64,000 nt of DNA. Origin: Chrysopilus asiliformis. Taxonomy: Eukaryota > Arthropoda > Insecta > Diptera > Rhagionidae. Under the pieces are notes generated by a model. It was not told the origin of the DNA and did no database searches. It saw nothing but the letters and a program-made list of their open reading frames with translations. The position numbers were made by a program, and so were the translations under genes. Location: positions 49,986,032-50,050,031 of the forward strand of contig OZ035963.1 of the NCBI GenBank assembly GCA_964034945.1, given 5' to 3'. Below, piece by piece: positions 11,916-21,824 of this stretch (positions are counted from its first letter, which is position 1; each line of letters starts with the position of its first letter).

Positions 11916-12364
11916 CCCAGTGAAAAATTATTAAGGCATTATAGCTAAGGTATCTTTAAGACATGAGACAAGTAATATAAAAGCCTCCAAATTAAAATGA
12001 GATGGAAGTTCATCTCAGAGAAAACGCGCCTTTTTATGCGTGTGTTGGAAAAGTGAACTAAAAGTTATATGTCAAAAGATTTTTGTTGAAGTTTTGTGTT
12101 GGCTGGCAGGAGAATTTAAACGAAAGTAATAGAAATTTATTTACAAAATATATTTAAATCCTCATTTTAAGCAAAGCTTTTACCATATCTAAGCAATCAG
12201 CGCCATCACCGGTAAAAAAAAAAACATCCATTAATGTTGCCTTAGTAATAAGGCCTTATATAAGAGGAAATGGCCATGCAAAATTAAGGCAACAATAAGG
12301 TAACTTTAATGCATTAGGATAATGCCTTTATAATGCCTTAATAAGGCATTTTTTGTTCACTGGG
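11916..12364. mobile_element. 449-bp MITE with CCCAGTG ends
   Basis: The ends CCCAGTGAAAAATTATTAAGG and, reversed, CCCAGTGAACAAAAAATGCC (each within 20-21 bp) form imperfect inverted repeats, with TTAAGGCATTAT repeated inside. It splits a foldback arm: the uninterrupted sister arm reads CTTCAGATTCGTAATCAGCG, giving a 2-bp AA (or 3-bp GAA) target duplication. No coding capacity. Superfamily uncertain. Confidence 0.7.
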
Positions 12365-12540
12365 AAGTCAAAACTTCAAAATTCAAAATGGCGGATCCAA
12401 TATGGCGGTCAAAAAAGATAAAATTACGTACTAGTTTTCAGCGTAATCTAATGAATTTTATCTTTTTCGACCGCCATATTGGACCCGCCATTTTGAATTT
12501 TAAAGTTTTGACTTCAGATTCGTAATCAGCGACCCCAAAA
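12365..12540. repeat. foldback repeat with about 60-bp arms
   Basis: Left arm 12365-12425 (with TTCAAAATGGCGGATCCAAT) is the inverse of right arm 12455-12514 (ATTGGACCCGCCATTTTGAA). The arms continue as 11890-11915 and 12515-12540 once the intervening MITE is removed. A transcript would form a long hairpin. Confidence 0.85.
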
Positions 12541-12604
12541 ACCCTCGGATACCAAAAACCGTGAAAATTAATTCCATAGAAAAATGTATGCATGAAAGGG
12601 TTAA

Positions 12605-15105
12605 TAAAATCGTAAAGTCCAATGAATTTACTACAAATTATGTCTTAAATTTACTTCTCATTGGTGAATTCAGAAAAATTGAGTACAAGTTGTCGACTTG
12701 TATACGGCATAATTGATTTTCTGCAGGAAAATTTAGCCTGTGCTAGGCGCGTGTTCACCTCCATTAGGAAAAGTACAAATGTGTCAACCTGTGCAGGGAG
12801 AAATTCAAAAATTATACCTCCAGCAAGTAAAGTAGGGCGTAAGGAGCTAAATAGGTTGACCTGAGATAGGTATTTCGAGATCATAATATCATGTAGTAAT
12901 GGATAACTCCATCTGCCTGCTACAGGCCAAAGTTGACTTGTCAAAAAGTTGACTTGAGACAGCTTTATTATTTTTCTGAGGGATTTAATGAAAAACACAA
13001 GCCACCGAATTATTTTTCTGAGGGATTTGATGAAAAACACAAGCCAGCGAATTGGAGATAATTTCCTATGAAATATTCCTTTTAAAAAAATTTCCCCGAT
13101 TTTCCAATAATTTCATTAAAAAATGTATCAAAAAAATCATACAAGAAGAAATGAACTTCTATGTAAAACACATCCAACGCAAAAACCAATGAGATTTGTT
13201 CTAGTAAAAAGTTTGTTTTTTTTTTGTAAATATTATTTTCCTGTTCACAGCTTTTCATTGGATTTTCGCGGAATTTTCAGTGTGCGATTTTTGTATTATT
13301 TTATGTCACACTGTCACCGCCTATTTTCGGCTCTGGTCCCAAAAGACGACGCTGCTGGTGGTGGCGGTGTTGAATATAGAAACAAAAACTCCATGAATCA
13401 CGAACGCTTTCCATCATAATTTTCATTTCGATCCCAAAAGGAATATTTCTATCTGTCTGCAAGTTTTTCCTCTAAAACGCAAATTTTCTCGTGTGGCAAA
13501 GAATTCTATTTACTCGTACTTTTGTTTTTCGCTTCATTTTAATCAATTTTTTTTTTATTTTTTGCCACGACTTTCCAGTATTTTTTCCTGTCATATCGGT
13601 TAATTCTGGCTCATGTTGTTACTTCTACTTGTTATGCGTACAGCGACTAAGATTTCATTGAACTTTCCCGAGCGAGTCTTCAGAAATAATTAAATTATAG
13701 CAACAACGAAATTTTACGCGGAAAATTCCCATGTATAACTTGTAAATAGGATAAATTTTCCTCTTTCCTGATGAAAAACCATCAGTGCAGGATGACTGCC
13801 AACGAATCATTTAAATATATACGGAAATGAAATGAAAAGTTTCTTTTGAAAGAAAATCTTCGTTTTTCAGCAGTGAGGGTGAAAATTTGTGGGTCGAAAT
13901 TGTAGGGAGCGGGGAGGGACTGAAAGGTAAATGTTGAAACTGAGACGTTTTTCGGGTTCACTTCAAGCCAGACCGATGTGAAAACGAAGGAAAATTCCTT
14001 TTGCGTCCCATAAAGATTGCTTTGAAACACAAAATGCCCAAGGAGTGACATGAAAAGCACTTTGTAAATTCATTGCTCTTGTGCCTCCTTTTCACAATTA
14101 CCCCCCTTCACTTCCCACACACTGAAATTTTCAGTATTTTCACCAAAACGGTTTTCCATTATGTGTTTTTCTAAAAATGGTCGTTTACATTTCTCACTAT
14201 CTGCGTCCCTCCTGCGGCAATCATTGGGCATTTAGTATAACAACATCCCAGCTCGAAGGCACCGCCAGGAATGAAAAGAAAATCAAGGAGAATTTTTCGG
14301 TTTTTCTTTGGATGGTCTTTTTTTTGCGGGCTGTTCCCTTCGTTTCGTGTTCAAGGGAGAAAGTGTCTAACTCTACGTAACATCAACCTTCAAATGTCAG
14401 ACAACAGGATATCATCCTTTACCGAAATCAGTGCCAGGATCACGACTAGAAAAAAAAATAACAGATCCAGGTTTAGATTCAAATTCACACAAACGCTAAC
14501 TGAAAGCGTTGGCCTGAATTGACTAAACGAACGGTAACGGAACGAAATCTTGAAAATATCTTAACGAGGGGAAAAACAGGGACCCACAAGATAAGGACAA
14601 AGGTAATAAATTTTATTGTTGAATACAGTTTTGCAGCAAAAAGATAAAAACTCAAATGCCACGAAAATCCAACAAGAGAAAAAAAACGTACACATAAACG
14701 TGTAAAAGGCAAAGATCATCAAGCATATGTTGTCTGAGATGAAGTATTTTCCGTTTAGTGGCACTTTCCCGGGAGTTTTCTAAAATATTCTTCATATCAG
14801 TGCCAGCGATGGAAAACCTTTTTTGCCTCCTACAATGACCGCAAGCTAGGATATGTCTATCAAGTTTAGTTCTAAGTCATCAGACGGTTTTCTGTGAAAT
14901 TTTCAGATAAATATATTCAAGACGAAGAGTAGAGATATTTCAATCCGGTAAAAATAGTTTTGTGAAAATTTACAAGCAGAGTTTTTTTTACTGAGAAGAT
15001 AATAATAGGGCAAACAGGTGATACGAGTATAAACTGATAATTTTCTCTAGGTTTTCTAAATTATGGAAAATTTCTAAGATGTTTTTTTATATTTGTATTT
15101 TCTTG
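12605..15105. other. no gene recognised; one 42-bp duplication
   Basis: A 42-bp unit containing TTTTTCTGAGGGATTT is present twice in tandem at about 12968-13051. Short open frames throughout (for example near 13123-13419 and 14177-14764) have no recognisable domain. Nothing else shared with the rest of the window is seen. Confidence 0.45.
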
Positions 15106-15109
15106 AATG

Positions 15110-15247
15110 TGTAGTATGCCAGTGTGAAATTTCACTATATGTTTCATTTACTTTACTGATTTTTTTTTTTTTTTAAAAAGAAGTAAGCAAAAATTTTCTG
15201 ATCGGAGAGGTCGGGGTGAAGAAAATTGAAAAAAGGACATCATAACA
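15110..15247 (+). repeat. 5' LTR
   Basis: 138 bp starting TGTAGTATGCC and ending CATCATAACA, with a 15-T run in the middle. It is at the short end for Gypsy LTRs. It should supply promoter and polyadenylation signals, yet it has no AATAAA; the only TATA-like piece is CACTATATG. Confidence 0.95.
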
Positions 15248-15251
15248 GATG

Positions 15252-15269
15252 TGGCGCCCAACGAACAGG
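15252..15269 (+). other. primer-binding site, lysine-tRNA type
   Basis: TGGCGCCCAACGAACAGG lies 4 nt after the LTR. Its first 12 bases match the TGGCGCCCAACG site used with tRNA-Lys by other insect Gypsy elements; the following six do not obviously extend it. It primes minus-strand cDNA synthesis. Confidence 0.85.
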
Positions 15270-16245
15270 CATAAGGTTTGAGAGATCGTTCCTTTATGTT
15301 ATATGATATAATGAACATCGTGATATTTTTTTTTGTTGCCTTAGATTTTGTCCGCTAAATTCAAAAGTTAAAGATATTTTAGTTCGGTTATTTTTGGCAT
15401 TCGACATTGTTTGGAATTTTTGGGTGAAATTATAGAAAAATAGGGAATTGATTTCGATCACAAGCTAGCCTAATTTAATGAACATTTCGTTATTAGTTGT
15501 GGTTTGTGTTAGAAGCTTAGTTCACTTTTTTCAGATAGATTGTGTGGTGATATTTTTTTTCTTGAGCCAGTAGTTTGATGGCAGTCGAACACTGTTGTCA
15601 GGGAATAATTTGATCCATGAGATTGACTTATAGATTTGTATTGGTATTTTTCATGAGCTCACACTTGTAGTATATGAGTAGTGATTGTCATGGAAAGGAT
15701 CATTTCAAGTTCTGTGAGAGTTGATGCCATATTTCTTGAAGCCTGATTTAAAAATGATTTTTAATCAGTTGTTCGGAAATATGTAGTCGACAAATATTAT
15801 ATTTTAACGATTGAGGCTACATTAGATGAGAAATCACTTTTGTATTGCTCAATTCAAATAATAAAATAAAAAAAAAACATAGGTTTTCATAGATTGAGGC
15901 TACATGAGATGGAAAAAATTCTTCTATGTATTGCTCAATCATATGAGATAGAAAAATTATAGAGTGATAGATTTTTTTTGGAAAAATACGGCTTAGATGA
16001 TATGTGTGATGGACGTTTCTTTTTCTGAAGTTATTCAATCTCCCAATTTTAATGAATATTAATTGTTACAAGAATAGATAAACGAATTAATTCTGAAAAT
16101 ACGAGTTAATCAAAATAATTGTTTTAATTATATATATAATTAAACAGGTTAATTATTTGTTCATCGTTATCTTAATTATTTACTACTTCAATAAATTATA
16201 ACTTAAACTATAGACTTATATTATATCTATTTAAAAAATAAAAAA
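15270..16245 (+). other. long untranslated leader of the retrotransposon
   Basis: About 975 bp of AT-rich leader separate the primer site and gag. It carries two imperfect direct repeats at 15809-15855 and 15892-15940, each opening GATTGAGGCTAC and closing with TATTGCTCAAT, so each can fold through ATTGAG/CTCAAT. Paired leader hairpins could serve packaging or translation; this is inference. Confidence 0.6.
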
Positions 16246-17691
16246 ATGAAGAAAAATAATAACGATAATTATCATCTTCGTTCTAAGAAACCCGAAGATA
16301 GGGTAGAGAATCCAAGTAAGGGTTCATCTCGAAAAGGTCAGGGTAGAAAACCTAGTGTTAGTAGAAATTTAGAGTTTAGACAAGACATAATTGAGCCTTC
16401 AATTCGTACGAACATTATGGATAAACGACAGGTATTAAATAAAGATACCGCGAATTCCAATTCGGGTAATTCTGGCAGTCATGCGGATGGCACTGTTCCA
16501 AACGATATGGCACTTTTTGAAAATACAGTGCGTATGTTATTTCAAGGGATAATCCACGAAGGAAATGATACCAATACAAACGCGAGTAGAGGAAATCAAG
16601 AAATATTAAGGCCTCAAGGTCAACGAGATTTTGCTCCTCAAGAGGAAAACTACAATACAAGAGACCAGCCAGAATCAGTACCAGGCAGAAATCATCAAGC
16701 TTTCCGTGAAAGGGATGGGCAAGAGAATCTACTTGCAGATTTTCAAGCTTGGAATCTCAATGGTTCACAGCATCAACCAAATTATAGACCACCAAATTCA
16801 AATCAAAATATGCCAAATCACTACAGGTCAGAAGCACATTCCGTCAACGAGTGCAAACTCGAAAAATGGAATTTAAAATTTAGTGGTACATCTGATTTGA
16901 CTGTCGAGGATTTCATATTTAGAGTGGATAGATTAGCTGCTGCTTATGGATACTCGCCAAGACAAATTATGACGAAATTTCATGTGTTACTTAGTGGACA
17001 AGCAGAAACTTGGTTCTGGGGTTTCATTAAAAAGAATCCTTCAGCTTCTTGGCCCGACTTAAAAGATGGGTTGTTAAAACAGTTTCGTTCACTACAAACT
17101 GATTATGACATTTTGCGGATTTTGGTAGATAGACGTCAAGGGATGAATGAATCTTTTGATGAATTCTTTAACAAAACAGTTAAAGATGCATCAAGACTTC
17201 AATCACCCATACCAGATGTAGATCTGATTAATATGATAAAACAAAATGTTCGGGAAAGACTTGCGACGTTGATTTTCTCTCAGTCGTTCTACACTCTAGA
17301 ACAATTGCGTGATGGAGGTAGAAGGGCTGAACAATATTTAAATCGAAGATTTGGACCATTGAATAGACAGCCACTGACTGGACAACAGAGACCTATACAT
17401 GAGGTTGATTGGCGTGAAACAACCGATTATGAACAATCGGAAGTTTTTCAATCACCGAATATATCTGCTGTTCAAAATCCGTCATATAATTTCAAATGTT
17501 GGAATTGTGATCAGATAGGTCATTCTTTTATTTATTGTCCATCCAATGAAAGGAAACTCTTTTGTTGTGTTTGCGGGACCAAAGGGGTTAACACCATATC
17601 CTGTACGAATTGCGATAAGGGAAACGGGAGAAGGGGCGAAGCTCGAACGGGGGTGTTTCGTCACCGATACTCGAACCCCGAGTCAAAATAA
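16246..17691 (+). CDS. gag: Gag structural protein of the retrotransposon
   Basis: A 481-residue protein that should form the cytoplasmic particle in which element RNA is copied. The first ~200 residues are polar, rich in Asn, Gln and Arg, and probably disordered. A capsid-like Gypsy gag domain spans about 205-368 (key pieces WNLKFSG, GQAETWFWGF, RRQGMNESFDEFF). A CCHC zinc knuckle for RNA binding lies at 418-431 (C-X2-C-X4-H-X4-C), followed by a second cysteine cluster in which the His position is Val. The start is the ATG after an A-rich tract; no upstream in-frame ATG is needed. The last 24 codons overlap pol in the -1 frame. The frame is intact. Confidence 0.95.
   Translation: MKKNNNDNYHLRSKKPEDRVENPSKGSSRKGQGRKPSVSRNLEFRQDIIEPSIRTNIMDKRQVLNKDTANSNSGNSGSHADGTVPNDMALFENTVRMLFQGIIHEGNDTNTNASRGNQEILRPQGQRDFAPQEENYNTRDQPESVPGRNHQAFRERDGQENLLADFQAWNLNGSQHQPNYRPPNSNQNMPNHYRSEAHSVNECKLEKWNLKFSGTSDLTVEDFIFRVDRLAAAYGYSPRQIMTKFHVLLSGQAETWFWGFIKKNPSASWPDLKDGLLKQFRSLQTDYDILRILVDRRQGMNESFDEFFNKTVKDASRLQSPIPDVDLINMIKQNVRERLATLIFSQSFYTLEQLRDGGRRAEQYLNRRFGPLNRQPLTGQQRPIHEVDWRETTDYEQSEVFQSPNISAVQNPSYNFKCWNCDQIGHSFIYCPSNERKLFCCVCGTKGVNTISCTNCDKGNGRRGEARTGVFRHRYSNPESK
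17619..17683 (+). promoter_or_regulatory. -1 ribosomal frameshift signal between gag and pol
   Basis: GGGAAAC at 17619-17625 is in the right phase for slippage (gag codons GGA AAC, G before) and lies directly after the last pol-frame stop (TAA 17616-17618). Nine nt later 17635-17642 can pair with 17655-17662 (eight pairs, including two G-U). The loop G-run 17650-17654 can pair with ACCCC at 17675-17679, giving an H-type pseudoknot. A second small hairpin (17669-17673 with 17679-17683) would compete. GGGAAAC is a known retroviral slippery site; the fold is my manual pairing. Confidence 0.82.
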
Positions 17692-20600
17692 ATACAGTGA
17701 AGGACCCAGAAATAAAAAAACAAATAATTAGCGACAATAATTACCCAGATGTGACAATTTTAAAACGAGATACGATACCTGCTATAGATCACAATTTTCC
17801 AAATTTAAATAGTGTACAACCAAAAAGTCTTCATGAGAGAGTGATTGCTTATCATGAGGCTAAAGATAGGATTTTTAGAGATTTTGTTCCCAAAATTACT
17901 TGTAATAAAATTCAAAGAATTCAGAATACGCGGGAAAAATTTAAATTGAAACATAGGTTTCACAATGAAATTTCGTCAACTTCTCTGAGTGATGATTTTG
18001 ACAGTCGTCCTTATGCAGAAGTTGATATTTGTGGGAAAAAAATTAGGGGACTTTTAGACAGTGGAGCCTCAGTCAGCTGTTTAGGAAAAGATGCTGAGAG
18101 TTTCCTAAAGGATATTGGGATGACTCCTCAGAAATTCACATCAGAAATAAGGACTGCTAATGGACAAAAACAAAGAATTGTAGGCAAAGTTGTAGTATCA
18201 ATTACTTATAATAACTTGTCTAAGGACATTGTATTGTTCATTGTTCCAAGTTTATCGCAGACTTTATATCTAGGTGTTAATTTCTGGCGGGCGTTTGAGA
18301 TAGCACCCAATATAATCTCCGAGGTTGAGATAAGACAGGAAATGGCATCTGCAGACCCAAAAGTTCATGATCTTTCGGAAATGCAACGAAAAACTTTACA
18401 AGTAGCGATTGATCGGTTTCCTTCATATGATAAGGATGGATTAGGAAAGACTAGCCTTGAGGAGCATATCATCGAGGTAGAAAATACACAACCGATTAAA
18501 CAGAGACATTACCCAGTTTCTCCAGCAGTGGAGAAGCTGATTCATGAGGAGGTAGATAGGATGATTCGACTTGGTGTCATCGAAGAGAGCAATAGTGCGT
18601 GGAGCTCACCTGTAGTCCTGGTTAGAAAACCTGGGAAGAATAGACTTTGTGTGGACTCACGCAAGCTCAATTCGGTCACCAAGAAGGACGCTTATCCATC
18701 ACATCATGTAGAGGGACTGTTAAGCCGTTTGGAGGATACACAATACATTTGTAGTGTGGATCTGAAAGATGCGTTTTGGCAGATTCCTCTGGAGAAGAAG
18801 TCTCGGGAGTACACAGCATTTTCGGTACCGGGTCGTCCCTTGTATCAATTTACAGTTATGAGTTTTGGATTGTGTAATGCGGCGCAACGACTCTGTAGGT
18901 TGATGGACAAGGTGATTCCCCATAGACTCCGGCAGAATGTGTTTGTCTATCTTGATGATCTACTTGTCGTGGGTAGGTCATTCGATCATATGATTGAACT
19001 TCTCAAGGAAGTGGCCGATCGTTTAAAATATGCAGGTTTGACCGTAAATTTAGGTAAGTGTAAATTCGCTCACAGGGAATTGAAATACTTGGGATATGTT
19101 GTAGGTGGTGGATGTCTGAAGGTAGACTCTGGAAAAGTTGAGGCAATTATGAATTTTCCTGTGCCATCAACAGTAAAACAGGCTCGCCGTTTTCTGGGCA
19201 TGTGTGGATGGTATAGGAGATTCATACAGAATTTTGCTTCACTTTCTGCTCCAATTACAGATACTTTGAAGAAGGGTAAATTTCTTTTTACGGATAATGC
19301 GAAAAAGGCTTTTGATCTACTTAAGTCAGCGTTAACTTCAGCACCAGTACTCGGTCATCCAGACTTTTCGAAGCCATTCATAATCCAGTGTGATGCTTCT
19401 AAGGATGGAGTGGGAGGTGTCCTTTGTCAGTTGGATGAGGAAAGTGCTGAGAAACCTATAGCCTACGTATCAAAGAAACTAAACACTGCACAGCGCAATT
19501 ACTCAATAACTGAGTTAGAGTGTTATGCAGCGATAGTTTGTATTAAGAAGTTTCGTCCGTATGTTGAGGGATTGCCATTTAAAGTAGTGACGGATCACGC
19601 TAGTTTGAAATGGTTGATGAGTCAGCGTGATTTGACTGGACGTTTAGCTAGATGGAGTTTAAAACTCCAAGGATTCGATTTTTCCATTGAACATAGGAAA
19701 GGAAGTCAACACATCGTTCCAGATGCTCTGTCAAGAGTATTTTGTGAGGAAATTGAAGGGCCTGAAAACAGAATAATTGAAGTAGACTTGAATTCTTCAG
19801 AGTTCAAATCAGATGAGTATTTGGATTTGATAAACACTATAAATCAAAACCAAAACCGATTGCCTGATTTGAAAGTTTCTGAAGGATTTGTCTACAAAAA
19901 GGTCGATTTTAATAAAGGTGATCCAATCCAAGAATGTTCAACGTGGAGAATTTGGATCCCATCAAAGCTAACTGAAGGTTTGCTCCAGATGGCTCATCGA
20001 CCACCTCAAGCTAGTCATGGAGGTATTGCAAAGACGTTGACTAGACTGCGTTATAAATACTTTTGGCCAAATATGGCTACTCAAGTACGTAACTTTGTTA
20101 CTCAATGCGATACGTGTAAGGAGTGCAAAGCTACAAACCAACAGATGAGACCAAAAATGGGAATTGTTACTTTGGCAGACAGACCGTGGCAAAAACTATA
20201 TATAGATTTGCTTGGTCCGTATCCTAGATCCCGTGGCGGAAACACAACAATTTTGGTGATAATAGATCAATTTTCTAAATTTATAATGTTGAAAGCTATG
20301 AGTAAAGCTACGACTACTGCCATTATTAAATATATTGAAAACGATATTTTCCATGTATTTGGTGTACCTGAAAAGATACATTCAGATAATGGTAGTCAGT
20401 TTGTGTCTAAACAGTTTAAAAATTTGCTAAATTCATATGGGGTGGAACATATTTATACCGCAATTTATTCACCACAAGCCAACATATCAGAGAGAGTCAA
20501 TCGAACTATTTTAGCTGCGATTAGATCCTATGTCAAAGACGATCATAGGAGATGGGATGAAAATCTAGGTGCTATAGCTAGTTCCATACGCAGTTCTCTA

Positions 20601-21023
20601 CATCAGGCTACTTCTTCTTCTCCTTACGAAGTTCTTTTCGGGATGAGAATGATCACGCACGGATCTGAATATGCGTTACTTAAGAAGTTAAATGTATTAG
20701 AAGATGGAGAAATACAGACATTACCTTCATGTTTGAAGCAACAAATGTTTAGATCTGGTGTAAAGAAGAGATTAAAGGAAGCTCAAGAACGAAGTCGCAA
20801 CACATATAATCTTCGTGCCCGAGAAATCACTTTTAGTCCTGGACAAGTGGTATTTCGAAAGAATTTTGTTCAAAGTGATGCTGCGAAAGCGTATAGTGCT
20901 AAGATGGCAAAAAAATATTTGCGCTCAAAGATAGTAAAAAGGATTGGGATAAACATGTATGAAGTTGAAGATGGCACCGGGAAACTTTTAGGAGTTTATC
21001 ATGCTAAAGACTTAAAACCGTAG
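17619..21023 (+). CDS. pol: Pol polyprotein (protease, RT, RNase H, integrase)
   Basis: The pol frame opens at 17619 and runs 1134 codons to TAG. It has no ATG near its start, so it is expected as a Gag-Pol fusion by -1 frameshift. Counting from 17619: aspartic protease with DSGAS at 147; reverse transcriptase with SVDLKDAFWQIPL and catalytic YLDD at 444-447; RNase H with catalytic Asp592 (CDAS) and TELE; integrase zinc finger (H-X6-H, CDTC); integrase core with Asp863, Asp923 (SDNGSQF) and Glu958 (PQANISER). The C-terminal tail has a GPY/F-like region and no chromodomain. All catalytic residues are present. It makes and inserts the cDNA copy. Confidence 0.95.
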   Translation, partial: GKREKGRSSNGGVSSPILEPRVKINTVKDPEIKKQIISDNNYPDVTILKRDTIPAIDHNFPNLNSVQPKSLHERVIAYHEAKDRIFRDFVPKITCNKIQRIQNTREKFKLKHRFHNEISSTSLSDDFDSRPYAEVDICGKKIRGLLDSGASVSCLGKDAESFLKDIGMTPQKFTSEIRTANGQKQRIVGKVVVSITYNNLSKDIVLFIVPSLSQTLYLGVNFWRAFEIAPNIISEVEIRQEMASADPKVHDLSEMQRKTLQVAIDRFPSYDKDGLGKTSLEEHIIEVENTQPIKQRHYPVSPAVEKLIHEEVDRMIRLGVIEESNSAWSSPVVLVRKPGKNRLCVDSRKLNSVTKKDAYPSHHVEGLLSRLEDTQYICSVDLKDAFWQIPLEKKSREYTAFSVPGRPLYQFTVMSFGLCNAAQRLCRLMDKVIPHRLRQNVFVYLDDLLVVGRSFDHMIELLKEVADRLKYAGLTVNLGKCKFAHRELKYLGYVVGGGCLKVDSGKVEAIMNFPVPSTVKQARRFLGMCGWYRRFIQNFASLSAPITDTLKKGKFLFTDNAKKAFDLLKSALTSAPVLGHPDFSKPFIIQCDASKDGVGGVLCQLDEESAEKPIAYVSKKLNTAQRNYSITELECYAAIVCIKKFRPYVEGLPFKVVTDHASLKWLMSQRDLTGRLARWSLKLQGFDFSIEHRKGSQHIVPDALSRVFCEEIEGPENRIIEVDLNSSEFKSDEYLDLINTINQNQNRLPDLKVSEGFVYKKVDFNKGDPIQECSTWRIWIPSKLTEGLLQMAHRPPQASHGGIAKTLTRLRYKYFWPNMATQVRNFVTQCDTCKECKATNQQMRPKMGIVTLADRPWQKLYIDLLGPYPRSRGGNTTILVIIDQFSKFIMLKAMSKATTTAIIKYIENDIFHVFGVPEKIHSDNGSQFVSKQFKNLLNSYGVEHIYTAIYSPQANISERVNRTILAAIRSYVKDDHRRWDENLGAIASSIRSSLHQATSSSPYEVLFGMRMITHGSEYALLKKLNVLEDGEIQTLPSCLKQQMFRSGVKKRLKEAQERSRNTYNLRAREITFSPGQVVFRKNFVQSDAAKAYSAKMAKKYLRSKIVKRIGINMYEVEDGTGKLLGVYHAKDLKP

Positions 21024-21179
21024 GTGGTATCGGATTCATTTCATATCATAAGCCCGGCTTGAGACTCTTACTCAGGTGTGGACGAGCCCCACGTTGTTTT
21101 CATTGTTTGACTACGACATTCACTGGCAATTTTTTCTTAACCATTCTCAATTTCGAAGATATTTCGAATGTTTAAGCCC
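21024..21179 (+). other. 3' untranslated segment, no polypurine tract
   Basis: Sequence between the pol stop and the 3' LTR. The bases directly before the LTR are TTTAAGCCC; no purine run that could prime plus-strand DNA is visible, which is atypical for an intact element. Confidence 0.7.
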
Positions 21180-21318
21180 TGTAGTATGCCAGTGTGAAAT
21201 TTCACTATATGTTTCATTTACTTTACTGATTTTTTTTTTTTTTTTAAAAAGAAGTAAGCAAAAATTTTCTGATCGGAGAGGTCGGGGTGAAGAAAATTGA
21301 AAAAAGGACATCATAACA
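21180..21318 (+). repeat. 3' LTR
   Basis: 139 bp, identical to the 5' LTR except for a 16-T instead of a 15-T run. It is followed by the AATG target duplication. Confidence 0.95.
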
Positions 21319-21424
21319 AATGACAATAAAAAAATTAAAAAAAACTTTTATTAAAACATAAGAAAATGCACAATTCCCAGTGGCCAATCGTCAAATACTC
21401 TGCATTATGACAGACGAAATGTTT

Positions 21425-21697
21425 ATTTTAAAAAATCCAATTGTATAGGAGAAGGGGGAAAGGAGTGGTCCGATTGGATTTTGAGGTATGGAATGGTTAT
21501 GTAAAATCATATTCTAAACACCATCTCGAGCTGTGCTTCGGCATTAAAGGGTCTTCCCCTAAGCTCTGGCTGGATCTATAAAAAAAAAAAAAAAAAAAAC
21601 ATTTCACCTTTATAAATTTTTCAACATGACTCACAGTTTCCGAGAAAATTGCAAAAAACGTCCTGTAAGGATAACATTTTATCCCAAAAGTTTTTAA
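21425..21697. repeat. degenerate dispersed repeat
   Basis: Contains CCGATTGGATTTTGAGGTATGG, GTAAAATCATATTCTAAACA and GGATAACATTTTATCCCAAA blocks (shown only in part) that recur in degraded form at 24060-24110, 26036-26340 and 45270-45420. It is a mosaic of Helitron-like and GTCC-family remnants. The 127-bp MITE at 21698 interrupts it. Confidence 0.45.
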
Positions 21698-21824
21698 GGC
21701 CCGTTTGCTGAAACAAGTCATAGCGTCTTATGTTCAACTTAAATTGTTTAAGACCCAGAATTTCTATGGTTTAAGTAGGCTACGTACAACTTAAATTGTT
21801 ATGACTTGTTTCAGCAAACGGGCC
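21698..21824. mobile_element. 127-bp MITE with GGCCCGTTTGC ends
   Basis: Inverted repeats GGCCCGTTTGCTGAAACAAG and CTTGTTTCAGCAAACGGGCC, extended by an inner AACTTAAATTGTT repeated on both sides. TAA before and CAA after fit a 3-bp TWA duplication with one later change; the flanks otherwise join as TTTTTAAGTGATTTATGG. It is non-coding and probably PIF/Harbinger-like. Confidence 0.82.

Larger units (their letters stand above)
11626..12600. mobile_element. piggyBac-like non-autonomous element
   Basis: TTAA at 11622-11625 and at 12601-12604 flank ends that begin CCCTTTGTTGCATA and, read inwards from the right, CCCTTTCATGCATA. Exact TTAA flanks plus CCC-starting inverted ends are the signature of piggyBac elements. 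No transposase is encoded; the interior holds a foldback repeat and a second MITE. Alternatively the TTAA-CCCTTT pair could be fortuitous, but the subterminal TGCATA match argues against that. Confidence 0.72.
15110..21318 (+). mobile_element. intact Ty3/Gypsy LTR retrotransposon
   Basis: Two 138/139-bp LTRs with TG...CA ends flank a lysine-type primer-binding site, gag and pol. AATG at 15106-15109 is repeated at 21319-21322, a 4-bp target duplication typical of Ty3/Gypsy. Domain order in pol is protease, reverse transcriptase, RNase H, integrase, which separates Metaviridae from Copia (integrase first). There is no envelope gene. Both frames are free of nonsense mutations and the LTRs differ by one T in a T-run, so the copy is young and may be competent. 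No clear polypurine tract precedes the 3' LTR, which is unusual. Confidence 0.96.

Noticed and set aside
17697..17699. GTG as the start of pol
   Set aside because: Eukaryotic initiation at GTG is unlikely, and the frame is open upstream to a correctly phased slippery heptamer at 17619.
15110..21318. Endogenous retrovirus with env
   Set aside because: No third open frame lies between the pol stop and the 3' LTR; only 156 non-coding bases are there.
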